Assembly: GCF_900120175.1 (NCBI RefSeq)
Contig: NZ_FQLF01000002.1
Span: 682,001 to 746,000, forward strand
From: Oceanicoccus sp. KOV_DT_Chl
GTDB taxonomy: Bacteria > Pseudomonadota > Gammaproteobacteria > Pseudomonadales > Dasaniaceae
Reading direction: 5' to 3'
DNA: 64,000 nt
Part shown: one piece after another, positions 47,091 through 57,581 of the stretch
Numbering within the stretch: the first letter of the stretch is position 1
Layout of the letters: the number at the start of each line of letters is the position of its first letter
Program-made: the position numbers and the translations under genes
The notes under the pieces: generated by a model
Database searches by the model: none
What the model saw: only the letters and a program-made list of their open reading frames with translations
What the model was told of the DNA's origin: nothing

Positions 47091-47995
47091 GTATTTTCTA
47101 CCCTAAACAAGTTCATATTGTTGAAGTAGGCCCTCGCGATGGCTTACAAAATGAAAAACAAGCGATTGATACCAGCATCAAAGTCGCGCTGATTGAAAAA
47201 CTGACTGAAGCTGGTGTGCAGTATGTAGAATCCGGTAGTTTTGTTAATCCTAAATGGGTGCCACAAATGGCTGGTAGCGAAGCAGTATTCACGGAGCTAA
47301 CACGAGTCAAAGGAGTAACCTATGCCGCGCTAACACCGAACTTGCAGGGCTTTGAACGGGCCCTATCCGTGCATGTCGATGAGGTCGCCATCTTTGCGGC
47401 CGCTTCCGAAACATTCAGTCAGAAAAATATTAATTGCTCTATTGCCGAAAGTATTTCTCGATTTGAACCCGTAATAGCAGCTGCCAGTGAACATAATATT
47501 CCCGTACGAGGTTATATATCCTGCGTCGCCGGCTGCCCTTATGAAGGTGATATTGCATCGGAAGCCGTGGCCAAAGTCGCCGCCCAACTATCTGCCATGG
47601 GCTGTTATGAAGTGTCTTTGGGTGACACTATTGGCACCGGTTCCGCTGGGAGCGTCAGTGCCATGCTAGATAAAGTAATAAGCGCAGTACCTGCCGATAA
47701 GTTGGCCGTACACTTTCATGATACCTACGGCCAGGCGCTAACAAATATTTTTGTGGCATTACAAAAAGGGATTAGCGTTATTGATAGCTCAGTGGCTGGT
47801 TTGGGCGGCTGCCCTTACGCTAAAGGCGCTTCCGGCAACGTGGCTACTGAGGACGTGGTCTATATGCTTAACGGTCTAAATATCCACACAGGCATTAATT
47901 TAGACAAACTCATCGATGCCGGTAATTTTATTTCTGCTGCGTTAGGTAGAGATAATCAGTCAAAAGTTGCGCGGGCGCTGATCAGTAAGCGTTAA
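47087..47995 (+). CDS. liuE: Hydroxymethylglutaryl-CoA lyase
   Basis: Splits HMG-CoA to acetyl-CoA and acetoacetate, the last step of the pathway. A 302-residue TIM barrel of the HMGL-like family. The metal-binding start VEVGPRDGLQNE, HFHDTYGQAL with the His ligands, and the active-site loop GLGGCPYAKGASGNVATED with its Cys are all present. The ATGA overlap with liuD shows translational coupling. No further liu genes follow. Confidence 0.95.
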   Translation: MSIFYPKQVHIVEVGPRDGLQNEKQAIDTSIKVALIEKLTEAGVQYVESGSFVNPKWVPQMAGSEAVFTELTRVKGVTYAALTPNLQGFERALSVHVDEVAIFAAASETFSQKNINCSIAESISRFEPVIAAASEHNIPVRGYISCVAGCPYEGDIASEAVAKVAAQLSAMGCYEVSLGDTIGTGSAGSVSAMLDKVISAVPADKLAVHFHDTYGQALTNIFVALQKGISVIDSSVAGLGGCPYAKGASGNVATEDVVYMLNGLNIHTGINLDKLIDAGNFISAALGRDNQSKVARALISKR

Positions 47996-48120
47996 ATTTG
48001 GCTGCCAGCAAAGCTTCACCCAGGCGAGTCAGCCCTCACAAACCACAAAAAAGAAGTTTTTAATTACTTGGAAAGGAACATGAAACTGGCTCACCCAATT
48101 GATTAAGCGAACCCTTTCAA

Positions 48121-48990
48121 CTACAAAATAATCAACAACGCTGCCACGACTACCCAACAAATTACACTACGGGATAACAAGCCTTGCAGTGCTAACAATT
48201 CTTCTCGACCATATTCAATGCAATGTTCAGGATCTGTCGGGCAAGCACGTTTATGACCACTATTGTTGATAGCGGCAACAGCACATTCATCTAATAATTC
48301 AGAACTGGGTTGATTGACAAAAAACTGCTGCCAACACTGACTAAAGCTGTTCACAAAATTACCTGTCAATGAGAAAGACAAAACAAGTAAACGCACGGGC
48401 AACCAATCAAGGTAGTGCACCAAGCGTAAAGCAAGCTGCCGCTCCTCAGCGTCAACCCACTGTTCACGGCCCAACAAATAACTTAAACGATAAACTAAAG
48501 CGACTACTGGTCCCAACAATAAAAACCAGAAAACCACTGCAAACCAACGTTCAAAACCATCGTATAAATACGCCCGCCGTACATGTTCATGTAGCGATTC
48601 GTGATCGGCAATAGCATCGCTTTGTTCAAAATCACCAATTGCCATTGCCTGCTCGTAAGCACTTTCAAAATTACCCTGATTCCAGGCAGTTAAATAATGT
48701 GTCAGCCGATCACTGTAATCGCCACGTCCCAAGCTGTATAACAATACTACTACTGTAACAATCAGTAATGGCAATCCAAACAACGCATCATCCAAAATTC
48801 CAGCTATAAGAATCAGCAAAATAACTGGCATTACCACCACCGCAATCAAACGGCTATGACCGGCGGATAACCAGCCACTGACTCTGTTATACCATTGATG
48901 AAGCCATTGATCTTGCTGCACCGGCCCACCAGAGCCCCATACTTGCAACAACCCTAAAACGATTAATAAACTTAGAAATTCCATTAGCAA
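48121..48990 (-). CDS. ampE: AmpE-like inner-membrane protein
   Basis: A 289-residue protein with four or five hydrophobic segments, at about 1-20, 44-90, 150-170 and 268-289. RGDYSDRLTHYLTAWNQGNF and FAVVFWFLLLGPVVALVYRL (split from the longer conserved helix) match AmpE. AmpE is the membrane partner of the ampDE operon linked to beta-lactamase signalling; its biochemical role is not settled. It begins 6 bases after ampD. Confidence 0.88.
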   Translation of the reverse strand: MLMEFLSLLIVLGLLQVWGSGGPVQQDQWLHQWYNRVSGWLSAGHSRLIAVVVMPVILLILIAGILDDALFGLPLLIVTVVVLLYSLGRGDYSDRLTHYLTAWNQGNFESAYEQAMAIGDFEQSDAIADHESLHEHVRRAYLYDGFERWFAVVFWFLLLGPVVALVYRLSYLLGREQWVDAEERQLALRLVHYLDWLPVRLLVLSFSLTGNFVNSFSQCWQQFFVNQPSSELLDECAVAAINNSGHKRACPTDPEHCIEYGREELLALQGLLSRSVICWVVVAALLIIL

Positions 48991-48996
48991 TCAACA

Positions 48997-49548
48997 CTAC
49001 AGTTGGTTAAAAAAATAATCCCAGTTAAACGCTGGGCCCGGATCAGTTTTACGCATAGGAGCAATATCACTATGCCCGACAATATTGCGACGGATAATTG
49101 CGGGATAGGCCTTTATTATCTGGCGAGTCATTTGCCGCAAAGATTTATATTGATGCTCAGTATAGGGACATTCGTCGGTTCCCTCCAACTCAATACCGAT
49201 ACTAAAATCATTACAGCCCGAGCGTCCCTCAAAACAGGACTCCCCCGCATGCCAGGCGCGATAATTCAATGGCACAAATTGGGTCACCCGACCCAGGCGA
49301 TCAATAAACAAATGCGCAGAGACTTCCAGCCCCTGCAAACTGGCAAAATCATCTCGCTCACTACAATCGAGGCAGTTGGTAAATAGCTGTTCAACACAAT
49401 CACTACCAAACTCACCCGCTGGTAAACTAATATTATGAATTACCAGAAGGCTGATTTTAGTATCAACGGGACGTTGATTATAGTTTGGCGACGGCACTTG
49501 TCGCACCGCAGGTAACCAGTGTGGTTCAGGTAAATTAATTGAATTCAA
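48997..49548 (-). CDS. ampD: 1,6-anhydro-N-acetylmuramyl-L-alanine amidase AmpD
   Basis: Cytosolic zinc amidase that recycles cell-wall anhydromuropeptides. The zinc ligands are H38 (LVIHNISLP), H159 and D169 (VGHSDIAPMRKTDPGPAFNW). IGIELEGTDECPYTEHQY is also typical. The length is 183 residues, without signal peptide, so it is AmpD rather than a periplasmic amidase. Confidence 0.95.
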   Translation of the reverse strand: MNSINLPEPHWLPAVRQVPSPNYNQRPVDTKISLLVIHNISLPAGEFGSDCVEQLFTNCLDCSERDDFASLQGLEVSAHLFIDRLGRVTQFVPLNYRAWHAGESCFEGRSGCNDFSIGIELEGTDECPYTEHQYKSLRQMTRQIIKAYPAIIRRNIVGHSDIAPMRKTDPGPAFNWDYFFNQL

Positions 49549-49655
49549 AGGATTAACTCTTGCAACAAATACCGCAAGAATAGCTTAAGGCTGGGAAGGG
49601 AACAAATACAGCCCCTAAACTGTAGACATTACTAATATTTGGCCAAGATTACACC

Positions 49656-52136
49656 CTAACCATTACCGGTCTTCATGTTACGTAAATTACCAATGACCGA
49701 CTCCAGCGCACGATCAAACAATTGACCGTCATCCAGCATCCCGATCTGCTCTTTCTTCATCGCTACGGCTAAAGACATCCGCGTATATTCGGCGACTTTC
49801 ATTCCAGAACGATTGACGAAAATATATTTATTGGTAGCACGGATAATAGCCGCCAAGCGACAGCGGAATTTTTTACCGTCATCCTGGTACAATTCCATCC
49901 AAAGTCCCGTCGACATGGCATCAACCTGCTGTAAACAAGGATCATCTGCAGACAAGCTTTCAATCACTGCACCGGTATCTTCGCTAGCGCCATTCACCAC
50001 CAGTTTCTCAACAACCCGACGTTCGAGTTTGGCATCAGCAGTCTGAGCTGGCGCTTCAGTTTTAACCATTTTTGGCGTCTGTGGATCAAACTCCTCCGCA
50101 GCACTGGCCACTAAATCACCCAGCGCATCAAATTCTGCCAGCTGCTGGTCTAATTCAGCATCCAGCTGCTCCAACGACACTTTACCGGCATCACGGCCAT
50201 CTAACATTTGGTCCAGCGTTTGCTCAATAGCACGATTTTGCTTGGCAATAGTTTGTTGCTTGGCTACTTTAGTTGTAGCGTTTGCGCCCGACTCACCCTG
50301 CTGTTTAAACGACTGCAATTGATTGAGATGAATGACTTCGAGATCGGTAAATAACTGATTCATTTCGAAAGGGTCAAACGAAATTCGGGTTAATCCTGCC
50401 CGTAATCTTTCTAACAACTTGGGCATCATGGCTAGCAACTTCTGCCGCGACTCCGTGTTTTCTACCGGCTGCACTGTCCACAGCAAGTCATCGACTACTT
50501 CTAAAGCCTGCTGCCATTGGTTAGTTTCTTCACCTTCCTTCAAGCAAATAAGAAACAGTACATTACTCCATGCCTGCTCTAGCAATGTAACCACAACCAC
50601 GGGTAACTCTTTACCAGCAACCTTTTCATTCAGTACTGCCTGCACTCGGTTGCGAGCCGCTTCAGATTTAGCACGACCATCTTCAGCATTAATTGTACGC
50701 TGCTCGACCAAGTTGATACGACGCTGATCCATTTCCTGGAAAGCCATAAAATCAGCAAGTACTTCAGGAAATAAATCATTACTTCCATCGTATTCAGCAA
50801 CGATGCGGCCAATAACATCAGATACTTTTTTATAGAGCGGATCTCGATCAATATTGGCCGTTGGTACCCAACCTAAACTGGCATTGGCAATTTCATTCAA
50901 TAATTTTCTGGCTGGATGCCCACCTTTACTGAAAAAAGATTTATCTTGCATCGCCACTTTAATAATTGGAATCTGCAGGCGAGCAATCAGTGCTTTCATT
51001 GGGGGGGCGAGATTGCGATCATCCAGAATAAATTGAAATAGCATTGCGACCAAATTAATCGCATCATCATCAATCTGACCAATACTTAATGCCTTATTCG
51101 GCATTTTCGCATTGAGGATACTACTTAAATATTGCTGCACATCTAATTGCTGAGGGCCAACACCTTGCAGCGCCGACTGCAACTGATTTTCCATGTTGCC
51201 CAGCAACGATTTTTGTACCGCTTGCAATAATTGCAATAAAGTTTCACGGGGAATTTGCGGTGCCTGGCCAGGTGCCACCAAACCACTACTCGCATTAGTA
51301 TTAGTCACTTGCGGCATATGGTGTAATAAGTTTTGCAAATCAGAAAATACATCGGTATTGGTCGAAGACTGTGCCTGAGCTTGCTCAGCAGCCACTGCAT
51401 TTGTAGGTTTTTTCGCACCATTATTTTGCTGCTGTTCGATATTAGGCATGATGCCGCCATCGACCAGAATATCATTACAGCATTTATATACTGTCGACAA
51501 GCCAGACATGACATAGCGATCAAATAATTTAAACAACACCAGTTTGGCTTTGATATCCAGTTCTAACGACTTGCAAATATCAATAAATGACTGACAAATA
51601 ACCGCGGGACTAAAAGGATTATTCTTCTCTGTAACATCCTGAGAGATAATCAAGGTATTTAAACGCGTGGTGAGCTGCTTCAACTCTAGCGCAAACTGAC
51701 GCTCTGCCTTGGCAACCATATTGTCTGATGCGACCAACTCTTCCAGCTCATCATCATTAACCAGTGACCAGCTTTCTGTGGAAATCTTGGCTGATTCATT
51801 CAGCACAGGCGGCTCATTTGGACTAGCCAACAGAGTGGCAAATGCAGAATCAATACCTTTGCCAAAAGCCAATTCCATACCGCGGCGCTTTATTCTGACT
51901 TCCCGCATCGATTCAAAATACATATTTTGTTCAGCATTAGCTTCTGCACGATCAGCCAATTCAAATAACGCATCGTCGATATTATCGAATAAGGACTGTA
52001 GTAATGGCTGCAAGGACTGCTTACCTTTATCCTTCATCTGCGCAAATGGTGCAGGCAAACGAACTAATAACGCGCTCGGGTCACTAGTCTTGGCCGCGTG
52101 ATCGCTAAGTTTTACAACGTTTTTTGTGTCTACCAT
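49656..52136 (-). CDS. DUF1631 family protein
   Basis: A large soluble helical protein of about 826 residues. It matches the DUF1631 family as I recall it, sometimes mislabelled thymidine phosphorylase. The C-terminal part (GLWMELYQDDGKKFRCRLAA, split within the family signature) resembles a PilZ-like or DUF1631 beta-barrel end. The start at 52136 (MVDTKNVVKLSD) is preferred to 52232. It is often found near nadC and ampD in gammaproteobacteria. Function unknown; c-di-GMP binding is a possibility. Confidence 0.78.
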   Translation of the reverse strand: MVDTKNVVKLSDHAAKTSDPSALLVRLPAPFAQMKDKGKQSLQPLLQSLFDNIDDALFELADRAEANAEQNMYFESMREVRIKRRGMELAFGKGIDSAFATLLASPNEPPVLNESAKISTESWSLVNDDELEELVASDNMVAKAERQFALELKQLTTRLNTLIISQDVTEKNNPFSPAVICQSFIDICKSLELDIKAKLVLFKLFDRYVMSGLSTVYKCCNDILVDGGIMPNIEQQQNNGAKKPTNAVAAEQAQAQSSTNTDVFSDLQNLLHHMPQVTNTNASSGLVAPGQAPQIPRETLLQLLQAVQKSLLGNMENQLQSALQGVGPQQLDVQQYLSSILNAKMPNKALSIGQIDDDAINLVAMLFQFILDDRNLAPPMKALIARLQIPIIKVAMQDKSFFSKGGHPARKLLNEIANASLGWVPTANIDRDPLYKKVSDVIGRIVAEYDGSNDLFPEVLADFMAFQEMDQRRINLVEQRTINAEDGRAKSEAARNRVQAVLNEKVAGKELPVVVVTLLEQAWSNVLFLICLKEGEETNQWQQALEVVDDLLWTVQPVENTESRQKLLAMMPKLLERLRAGLTRISFDPFEMNQLFTDLEVIHLNQLQSFKQQGESGANATTKVAKQQTIAKQNRAIEQTLDQMLDGRDAGKVSLEQLDAELDQQLAEFDALGDLVASAAEEFDPQTPKMVKTEAPAQTADAKLERRVVEKLVVNGASEDTGAVIESLSADDPCLQQVDAMSTGLWMELYQDDGKKFRCRLAAIIRATNKYIFVNRSGMKVAEYTRMSLAVAMKKEQIGMLDDGQLFDRALESVIGNLRNMKTGNG

Positions 52137-52353
52137 GGCAATACCCAAAAATGCTAATACGCGAATCTCGACTATGTACTGCTGGTTGAATAAAGACCTA
52201 ATCGAGAGTGCTTTGGTCTGATAGTATAACAATCAGCAAGCAGCTGTTATGACTGTATGTAAAGTTCGAGAATTCAGTCACAGTTTGCCCTCTCTACATA
52301 TAATCTTAGTACAATATCGACCATTTGATCAGTCAGGCACCAAACCTACATTA

Positions 52354-52887
52354 ATGAGTACTCCTACCGAACCGAATGCAAGCAATACCCCTAAAAGAAT
52401 GGGCCTCGCCATGTTTATTCTGGCCTGGCTGGTTTTGCTAGCCATGCTGATCACCTTTTTTGATGGCTGGATAGACGAACAAGTTAACCCTAATCAACAG
52501 CCGCTAAGCGAAATCAGCAGCACCGGCATCACTGAAGTCATCCTGATGCCCAACCGGCAGCATCACTATGTCACCAATGGCTTTATCAACGGCCACAAAG
52601 TCGTCTTCCTGCTGGACACTGGCGCCACTGACGTAGTGATTCCCAGCAAACTAGCCGCAAGCATTGGCCTGGTTGCTGGTAGAAAACAGCTTGCCAATAC
52701 TGCGAACGGTACGGTAACTGTAGCCAATACAGAGCTTGATAGTGTACAAATTGGCGGCATCAAACTTTACCGCATTCGTGCCAGCATCAACCCGGGCATG
52801 CGCGATAATATGGTATTGCTAGGCATGAGCGCATTACGGGAAATTGAATTTGCCCAGCGCGGCGACGCACTTATTCTTAGACAATAG
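52354..52887 (+). CDS. Membrane-anchored retropepsin-like aspartic protease
   Basis: Single N-terminal membrane helix (LAMFILAWLVLLAMLITFF) followed by a one-domain aspartic protease fold. The catalytic motif is LLDTGATDVVIP. NTANGTVTVANTELDSVQIG and the end LLGMSALREIEF match the TIGR02281 clan of bacterial retropepsin-like proteins. It probably works as a dimer in the periplasm. The frame is open from 52249; ATG 52354 is chosen. It lies 70 bases before nadC. Confidence 0.87.
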   Translation: MSTPTEPNASNTPKRMGLAMFILAWLVLLAMLITFFDGWIDEQVNPNQQPLSEISSTGITEVILMPNRQHHYVTNGFINGHKVVFLLDTGATDVVIPSKLAASIGLVAGRKQLANTANGTVTVANTELDSVQIGGIKLYRIRASINPGMRDNMVLLGMSALREIEFAQRGDALILRQ

Positions 52888-52957
52888 AAAAGCTGATAGA
52901 ATGCCCCGCGCAAGCTAATAGCCACTCGAAACCCACGACCAACATGAAAGCATATCC

Positions 52958-53809
52958 ATGAGCCAAGCTAACACCCTCCCTGCCTACGCCCAACAGGACC
53001 TCGAAATTACTGTCAAGCGCGCCCTACAAGAAGATATTGGTGACGGCGACATCACCGCGCGCCTGATTCCTGCCGAGCAACAGGCGACCGCTAGAGTAAT
53101 CACCCGGGAAGCAGCGATATTATGTGGCCAGGCATGGGTCAATGAAGTGTTTCGGCAAATTGACCCCAATGTACAGATAAAGTGGCATGCCGAGGATGGC
53201 GCGCAAGTCGAAGCCAACCAAACCCTGTTTGAATTATCCGGATTAGCCAGAAGCCTGCTAACTGGTGAACGTGCCGCCCTTAACTTCCTACAGCTATTGT
53301 CTGGCACAGCCACGACCTGCCAACGCTACGCCAATATTGTTAAAGCCACCAAAGTAAAACTGTTAGACACCCGCAAAACCATCCCCGGCTTACGTAACGC
53401 CCAAAAATACGCAGTCACCCAAGGAGGATGCTACAACCATAGGATCGGACTCTATGATGCCTTCCTAATCAAAGAAAATCATATTGCTGCCTGCGGCGGT
53501 ATAGCTCAGGCCATCGCCACGGCTAAAGAGCAGGAACCCAATAAACCTGTCGAAGTCGAGGTCGAAAACCTGGATGAATTAACCCAAGCGCTTGATGCCG
53601 GTGCCGATATCGTAATGCTGGATAATTTCACTGAATCACTGATGAAAGAAGCCGTTGTCTTAAACAGCGGCAAGGCCAAACTCGAAGCCAGCGGCGGCAT
53701 TACCACCGACACATTACTAATGTACGCAAATACAGGAGTGGATTATATTTCTATTGGGGTGCTGACCAAAGACTGCCGGGCGGTGGATTTGTCAATGCGG
53801 GTTGGGTAA
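52958..53809 (+). CDS. nadC: Nicotinate-nucleotide pyrophosphorylase (quinolinate phosphoribosyltransferase)
   Basis: Converts quinolinate and PRPP to nicotinate mononucleotide in NAD synthesis. Length 283. [41 protein letters not shown] (split within this signature), [20 protein letters not shown] and [20 protein letters not shown] are all hallmark segments. It ends 30 bases before the convergent polysaccharide cluster. Confidence 0.96.
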   Translation: MSQANTLPAYAQQDLEITVKRALQEDIGDGDITARLIPAEQQATARVITREAAILCGQAWVNEVFRQIDPNVQIKWHAEDGAQVEANQTLFELSGLARSLLTGERAALNFLQLLSGTATTCQRYANIVKATKVKLLDTRKTIPGLRNAQKYAVTQGGCYNHRIGLYDAFLIKENHIAACGGIAQAIATAKEQEPNKPVEVEVENLDELTQALDAGADIVMLDNFTESLMKEAVVLNSGKAKLEASGGITTDTLLMYANTGVDYISIGVLTKDCRAVDLSMRVG

Positions 53810-53839
53810 AGCGAGAAACCAACGAACTAATTAATAAAT

Positions 53840-55105
53840 TTATTTACGGCACATATTCTCGATTAAATCAGCATATTGATTTCCTATAGTCTGCCAATCA
53901 AACCGCGCCAAAACAGAAGCACGTGAAGCCGCTTGTAAGCGAGCTTTTAAATCCTGATCAGCTAACAATCTATTTAACGTTTGTCGCAAACTCGCTTGAT
54001 TAGAAGACTGAAAGAGCAATCCGTCTACGCCATCAGTAACGACATCAGCCACCACAGGTAAATCTGCAACCACAACAGCGCAACCACAAGCCATCGCCTC
54101 TACAGTCGTCAAACCCAAGCCCTCCTGATCACCATCGTTAGCTATTTCAAATGGCATCACTGCGATATCAGCCGCATATAAATAATCAGCTATCAGTGTA
54201 TTGTGAACTGCCCCAAGAAATTCAACCTTTGTATCAAGGTTTAATTTTCTACATAAATCAACAAGCAAAGGCATTAACGGCCCATCACCAATAATTTTGA
54301 GGCTCCAATCATCCCTGCCCAGCTCAGCCAATGCCTTCAACAGAGTTGCGACACCTTTCTTATCTACCAGCCGGCCAACAAAAATCATGGCATTGCTAGC
54401 ACGTAAAACTGGCTGCTTAATGGAAAAACGCCCGGCTATATCCACCCCCATTGGCAATACTGATAGTTTATTAGCTTCAATACCTAGCTGGTTTATACAA
54501 TAGCTTTGCATTGGACTACTCACCACGGTTATATGATCTGCATTATTAAGAACCCAACATTTTAATTTCACTAATAAATTGCTTTTTAAACTATACAAAT
54601 CACCACCGTGGGCAGTAATCAGTATTTTCTCTTTTGCTTTGAAAATCTTCTTATAGATAACAGCTACCAAGCCTTGAGGTATTATCCAATGAGCATGCAG
54701 GAGATCGATATTGCTATTTCTAGTCATCTTACTCAGCGCAAGCAGCTGCCCTGCCAACAACAAAGGAACTAGCAATAAACGCCATGGTTTTTCCTTTATA
54801 TTGGCATTAATACCGGCACCATAGCAAAGCTGCTCTAGACCTTTAAAAAAATATCGATAATAAACGACCTTCACCAGACCAACATCAGTATCAACATGTT
54901 TATTCATTAGCGAAGATGATGGAGCGAGAACGTTCACATTAATATTTTCTGCTAGACGAAGACAAAGGCTCTGAATAAAATCAGGCTGACAATCCTCTGG
55001 ACTCAAAGGATATGTTGTCGTCATTTCAACTATAGAAACCGACCCAATTTTTCTCTTACTCTTTTCCAACAAAAAAACCTCGAAAAAACTCTGCAATAAT
55101 TCCAA
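53840..55105 (-). CDS. Glycosyltransferase family 4, last gene of the polysaccharide cluster
   Basis: GT-B-fold retaining glycosyltransferase, about 420 residues. LITAHGGDLYSLKSNLLVKL, FVGRLVDKKGVATLLKAL and EGLGLTTVEAMACGCAVVVAD (the EX7E motif) mark it. The start is uncertain; TTG 55105 keeps the first Rossmann strand (SIVEMTTTYP), while ATG 55024 would cut it. Donor and acceptor sugars are unknown. Confidence 0.88.
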   Translation of the reverse strand: MELLQSFFEVFLLEKSKRKIGSVSIVEMTTTYPLSPEDCQPDFIQSLCLRLAENINVNVLAPSSSLMNKHVDTDVGLVKVVYYRYFFKGLEQLCYGAGINANIKEKPWRLLLVPLLLAGQLLALSKMTRNSNIDLLHAHWIIPQGLVAVIYKKIFKAKEKILITAHGGDLYSLKSNLLVKLKCWVLNNADHITVVSSPMQSYCINQLGIEANKLSVLPMGVDIAGRFSIKQPVLRASNAMIFVGRLVDKKGVATLLKALAELGRDDWSLKIIGDGPLMPLLVDLCRKLNLDTKVEFLGAVHNTLIADYLYAADIAVMPFEIANDGDQEGLGLTTVEAMACGCAVVVADLPVVADVVTDGVDGLLFQSSNQASLRQTLNRLLADQDLKARLQAASRASVLARFDWQTIGNQYADLIENMCRK

Positions 55106-55163
55106 CCCATTTTGCTATCAACTTCTTACTCTAAACCCCTTAAACACCGAGAAAAATATACAA

Positions 55164-56237
55164 TCAATTAGCTTTTGTTAGCAAAGACTCCAAACACCTC
55201 ACCTGTTCATCCCAGCCAGAGCCTTTACTCTGCACAGAATAGGGCCGAGTAATAAAAGCCTCTAGCTGCTGCTGCAACGCTTCACTACTACCTGCTGCAA
55301 ATAATGCCTCAGGGTAATCCTCCAGCACATATTTCGTGGAAGCTGTCGCACTTGCCAGCACCGGCGTACCCGAGGCTAAAGCCTCATAAATCTTTACCGG
55401 ATAACTGTAATTACCAAAGCTACTATCTTCATTTACTGCAACCAGAACATCTAAACTGCGAAACACATCTACCATACTCTTGTCTTCGAGATAACCTAAC
55501 CAATGTGTATTTTCCGGCACATTCAATTCAAGATTCTTTCTGCCAGTTAACACAAAATCAACCGCTGGGTTCCTGGCGGCCAGCGAATGGAAAGCCTCAA
55601 ATAAAACGCTAATACCTCGACTGGAAAATATACTGCCGCAATACCCTATTAATACTTTATCCTTAGGCAGCCGCAAGTGCTCGCGCGCAGCATGCTTATT
55701 TCCAGCACAAAACATCGGGTCCGCAGCCATCGCTATCACTTGTGCATTATCAGCATCACGTGGTCGATCTACTGAAATTTTATCTAGCAAACCAGGGCCT
55801 GCGGCAGTGAGTGCAGACGCACGTTTTAACGCCCGCCGCCAAAGCCAATGCAATGGTTTTAACCAAGGTATGTAGCTTTCATAATTATCGTAAGCATCTA
55901 TTAAAGAACGAGCGCCAACACTACCCGCGACACTAACAGCACAAATACCAAAATAGGTATCGGAAAAGCCTAGCAGCCAATCCGTATGAGCTTCTTCTGC
56001 AAGCGTTTTAACAAAAGAATAATAAGCAAGAGGGTTCGGCAATAAATTGACCGAGTGCCAGATAATCCCGTCACGCTGTTGCGTAAACTCAATTTGTCGC
56101 TTGTAATTAAGCAATACTAAATGAACTTCATGACCCGCCTCGGCCAAACCCTTGGCCAAATTAAAGAATCGACCATAAGGACGTTCCCATAAATCACGGG
56201 ACAGAGGGCTGCGCTTGGACAAACAGATAATTCTCAC
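55164..56237 (-). CDS. Glycosyltransferase family 4-like
   Basis: A 357-residue GT-B-type protein. The N-terminal part reads RPYGRFFNLAKGLAEAGHEV, the C-terminal donor part has LIGYCGSIFSSRGISVLFEA and YSYPVKIYEALASGTPVLAS. The start is 3 bases after the stop of the preceding gene, so the two are probably translated together. Sugar specificity unknown. Confidence 0.87.
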   Translation of the reverse strand: MRIICLSKRSPLSRDLWERPYGRFFNLAKGLAEAGHEVHLVLLNYKRQIEFTQQRDGIIWHSVNLLPNPLAYYSFVKTLAEEAHTDWLLGFSDTYFGICAVSVAGSVGARSLIDAYDNYESYIPWLKPLHWLWRRALKRASALTAAGPGLLDKISVDRPRDADNAQVIAMAADPMFCAGNKHAAREHLRLPKDKVLIGYCGSIFSSRGISVLFEAFHSLAARNPAVDFVLTGRKNLELNVPENTHWLGYLEDKSMVDVFRSLDVLVAVNEDSSFGNYSYPVKIYEALASGTPVLASATASTKYVLEDYPEALFAAGSSEALQQQLEAFITRPYSVQSKGSGWDEQVRCLESLLTKAN

Positions 56238-56240
56238 TGA

Positions 56241-57514
56241 TTAACCGTCAATTACACAGCTTTCAAACAGATTCAAATACTGTTCAACAACCGCATCAGC
56301 ACTATATTTTTGCTCTACGCTTTTTCTTGCCTGCTCACCCAATTGAGAACGCGTTGCTTCTTCAAGCGTCCAAGCAATTTCGCTAGCCAACGACGCTGCA
56401 GAAAAACACTCTGCCAAAGCCCCATTATGATGATGCTCAATCATATCGGGGAAGCCACCGGTATTGAAAGCCACACACGGCGTACCGCAGGCCATCGCCT
56501 CCATTACTGTATTCGGCAGATTATCTTGTAATGAAGGTGCTACAAAGATATCTGCCGCGGAATAAACCAGCGCCATGGTCAGTTCATCATTAAAAGTCCC
56601 AAGATAATGTACAGGCAGTGAAAACTCACTCGCCTCCGATGGCTGAGTGGCACCAACAATTAATAATTCAACATCATCAGCTTGAAGCGTTAAACGATTA
56701 AGGGCAGTTAAAAGCTGTGAAAAACCTTTACGTTCATCCGCTGTGCTCGATAATGCACCAAACAACAAGTAACGCTTTTCTAAAGATAAGCCTAATAGAT
56801 TTCTAGCAATTTTTTATCGATGGGTCGAAATAATTCAAGATCAATACAGTTAGGAATAGATCGCACCTTATGATTACGCAGTAAAGCACTCTGCTCTACA
56901 CACTGCGCTAGCCACACACTGGGCGTCACAAAATTAAACGGCTTTTTACTCCAGTGTTTGAATTTACGTTGCCAAACCCAGCGATCAAGGTCAAATCTTC
57001 CCCGGTGAGATTGGGAAGCCGGGTATCCCGCCTTATAGCGTTCTGGCTGGGCAAGGTCATCATAATGTTCAGCCCCACAAAAAGCCCACATATCATGCAA
57101 CGTCCAGACAATTGGGTGGTGAATTTTAGCTATTTCAGCAACCGACATCATTTCCCGGTTGATCCAATGCAGGTTGACTACATCCACATCCATCGCATTA
57201 ATTTTCTTATGTAAACCACTAGGAAAAATATTGTAGGAATGTAAATTACGATTAACTGCATCATGCAACCAGTGCAGGGGTAAACTTAAATAATTCCTCA
57301 AATCTGCCCATGTATTAGCAGGATTGGAATCGGGCCCCAGTACAGAATAATCACCGCTCATTTTTTTAGCTACCAGCATTTGGGATTGCACACCACGCTG
57401 AAGTAAAGCCCGGTGTAAACGATAGGCAGCGCGAGCAGCCCCGCCATGAACATCCGCCTGTGACACCACCAAAACTTTTAAATCAACTGCTTTCATCTGA
57501 ATATTTATTCTCAA
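56241..57514 (-). CDS. Glycosyltransferase family 4, one frameshift
   Basis: The N-terminal half (57514 to about 56815) has the WbaZ/colanic-type start VLVVSQADVHGGAARAAYRL, then LHWINREMMS, LHDMWAFCGAEHY and PNCIDLELFRP. It then stops. In the next frame ARNLLGLSLEKRYLLFGAL and VMEAMACGTPCVAFNTGG complete the donor domain. Adding one base to the six-T run (plus strand) at 56810-56815 joins them into about 424 residues. The start may be ATG 57496. Confidence 0.87.
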
Positions 57515-57581
57515 TTACCAAAAAATGAATCAAGCTTCTCACAATATCAAACACCACATTTTTCACCGAAACTATTAGGTT

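Noticed and set aside
47996-48120. Terminator between liuE and ampE
   Set aside because: I looked for a hairpin with a T run on both strands between these converging genes and found none convincing.
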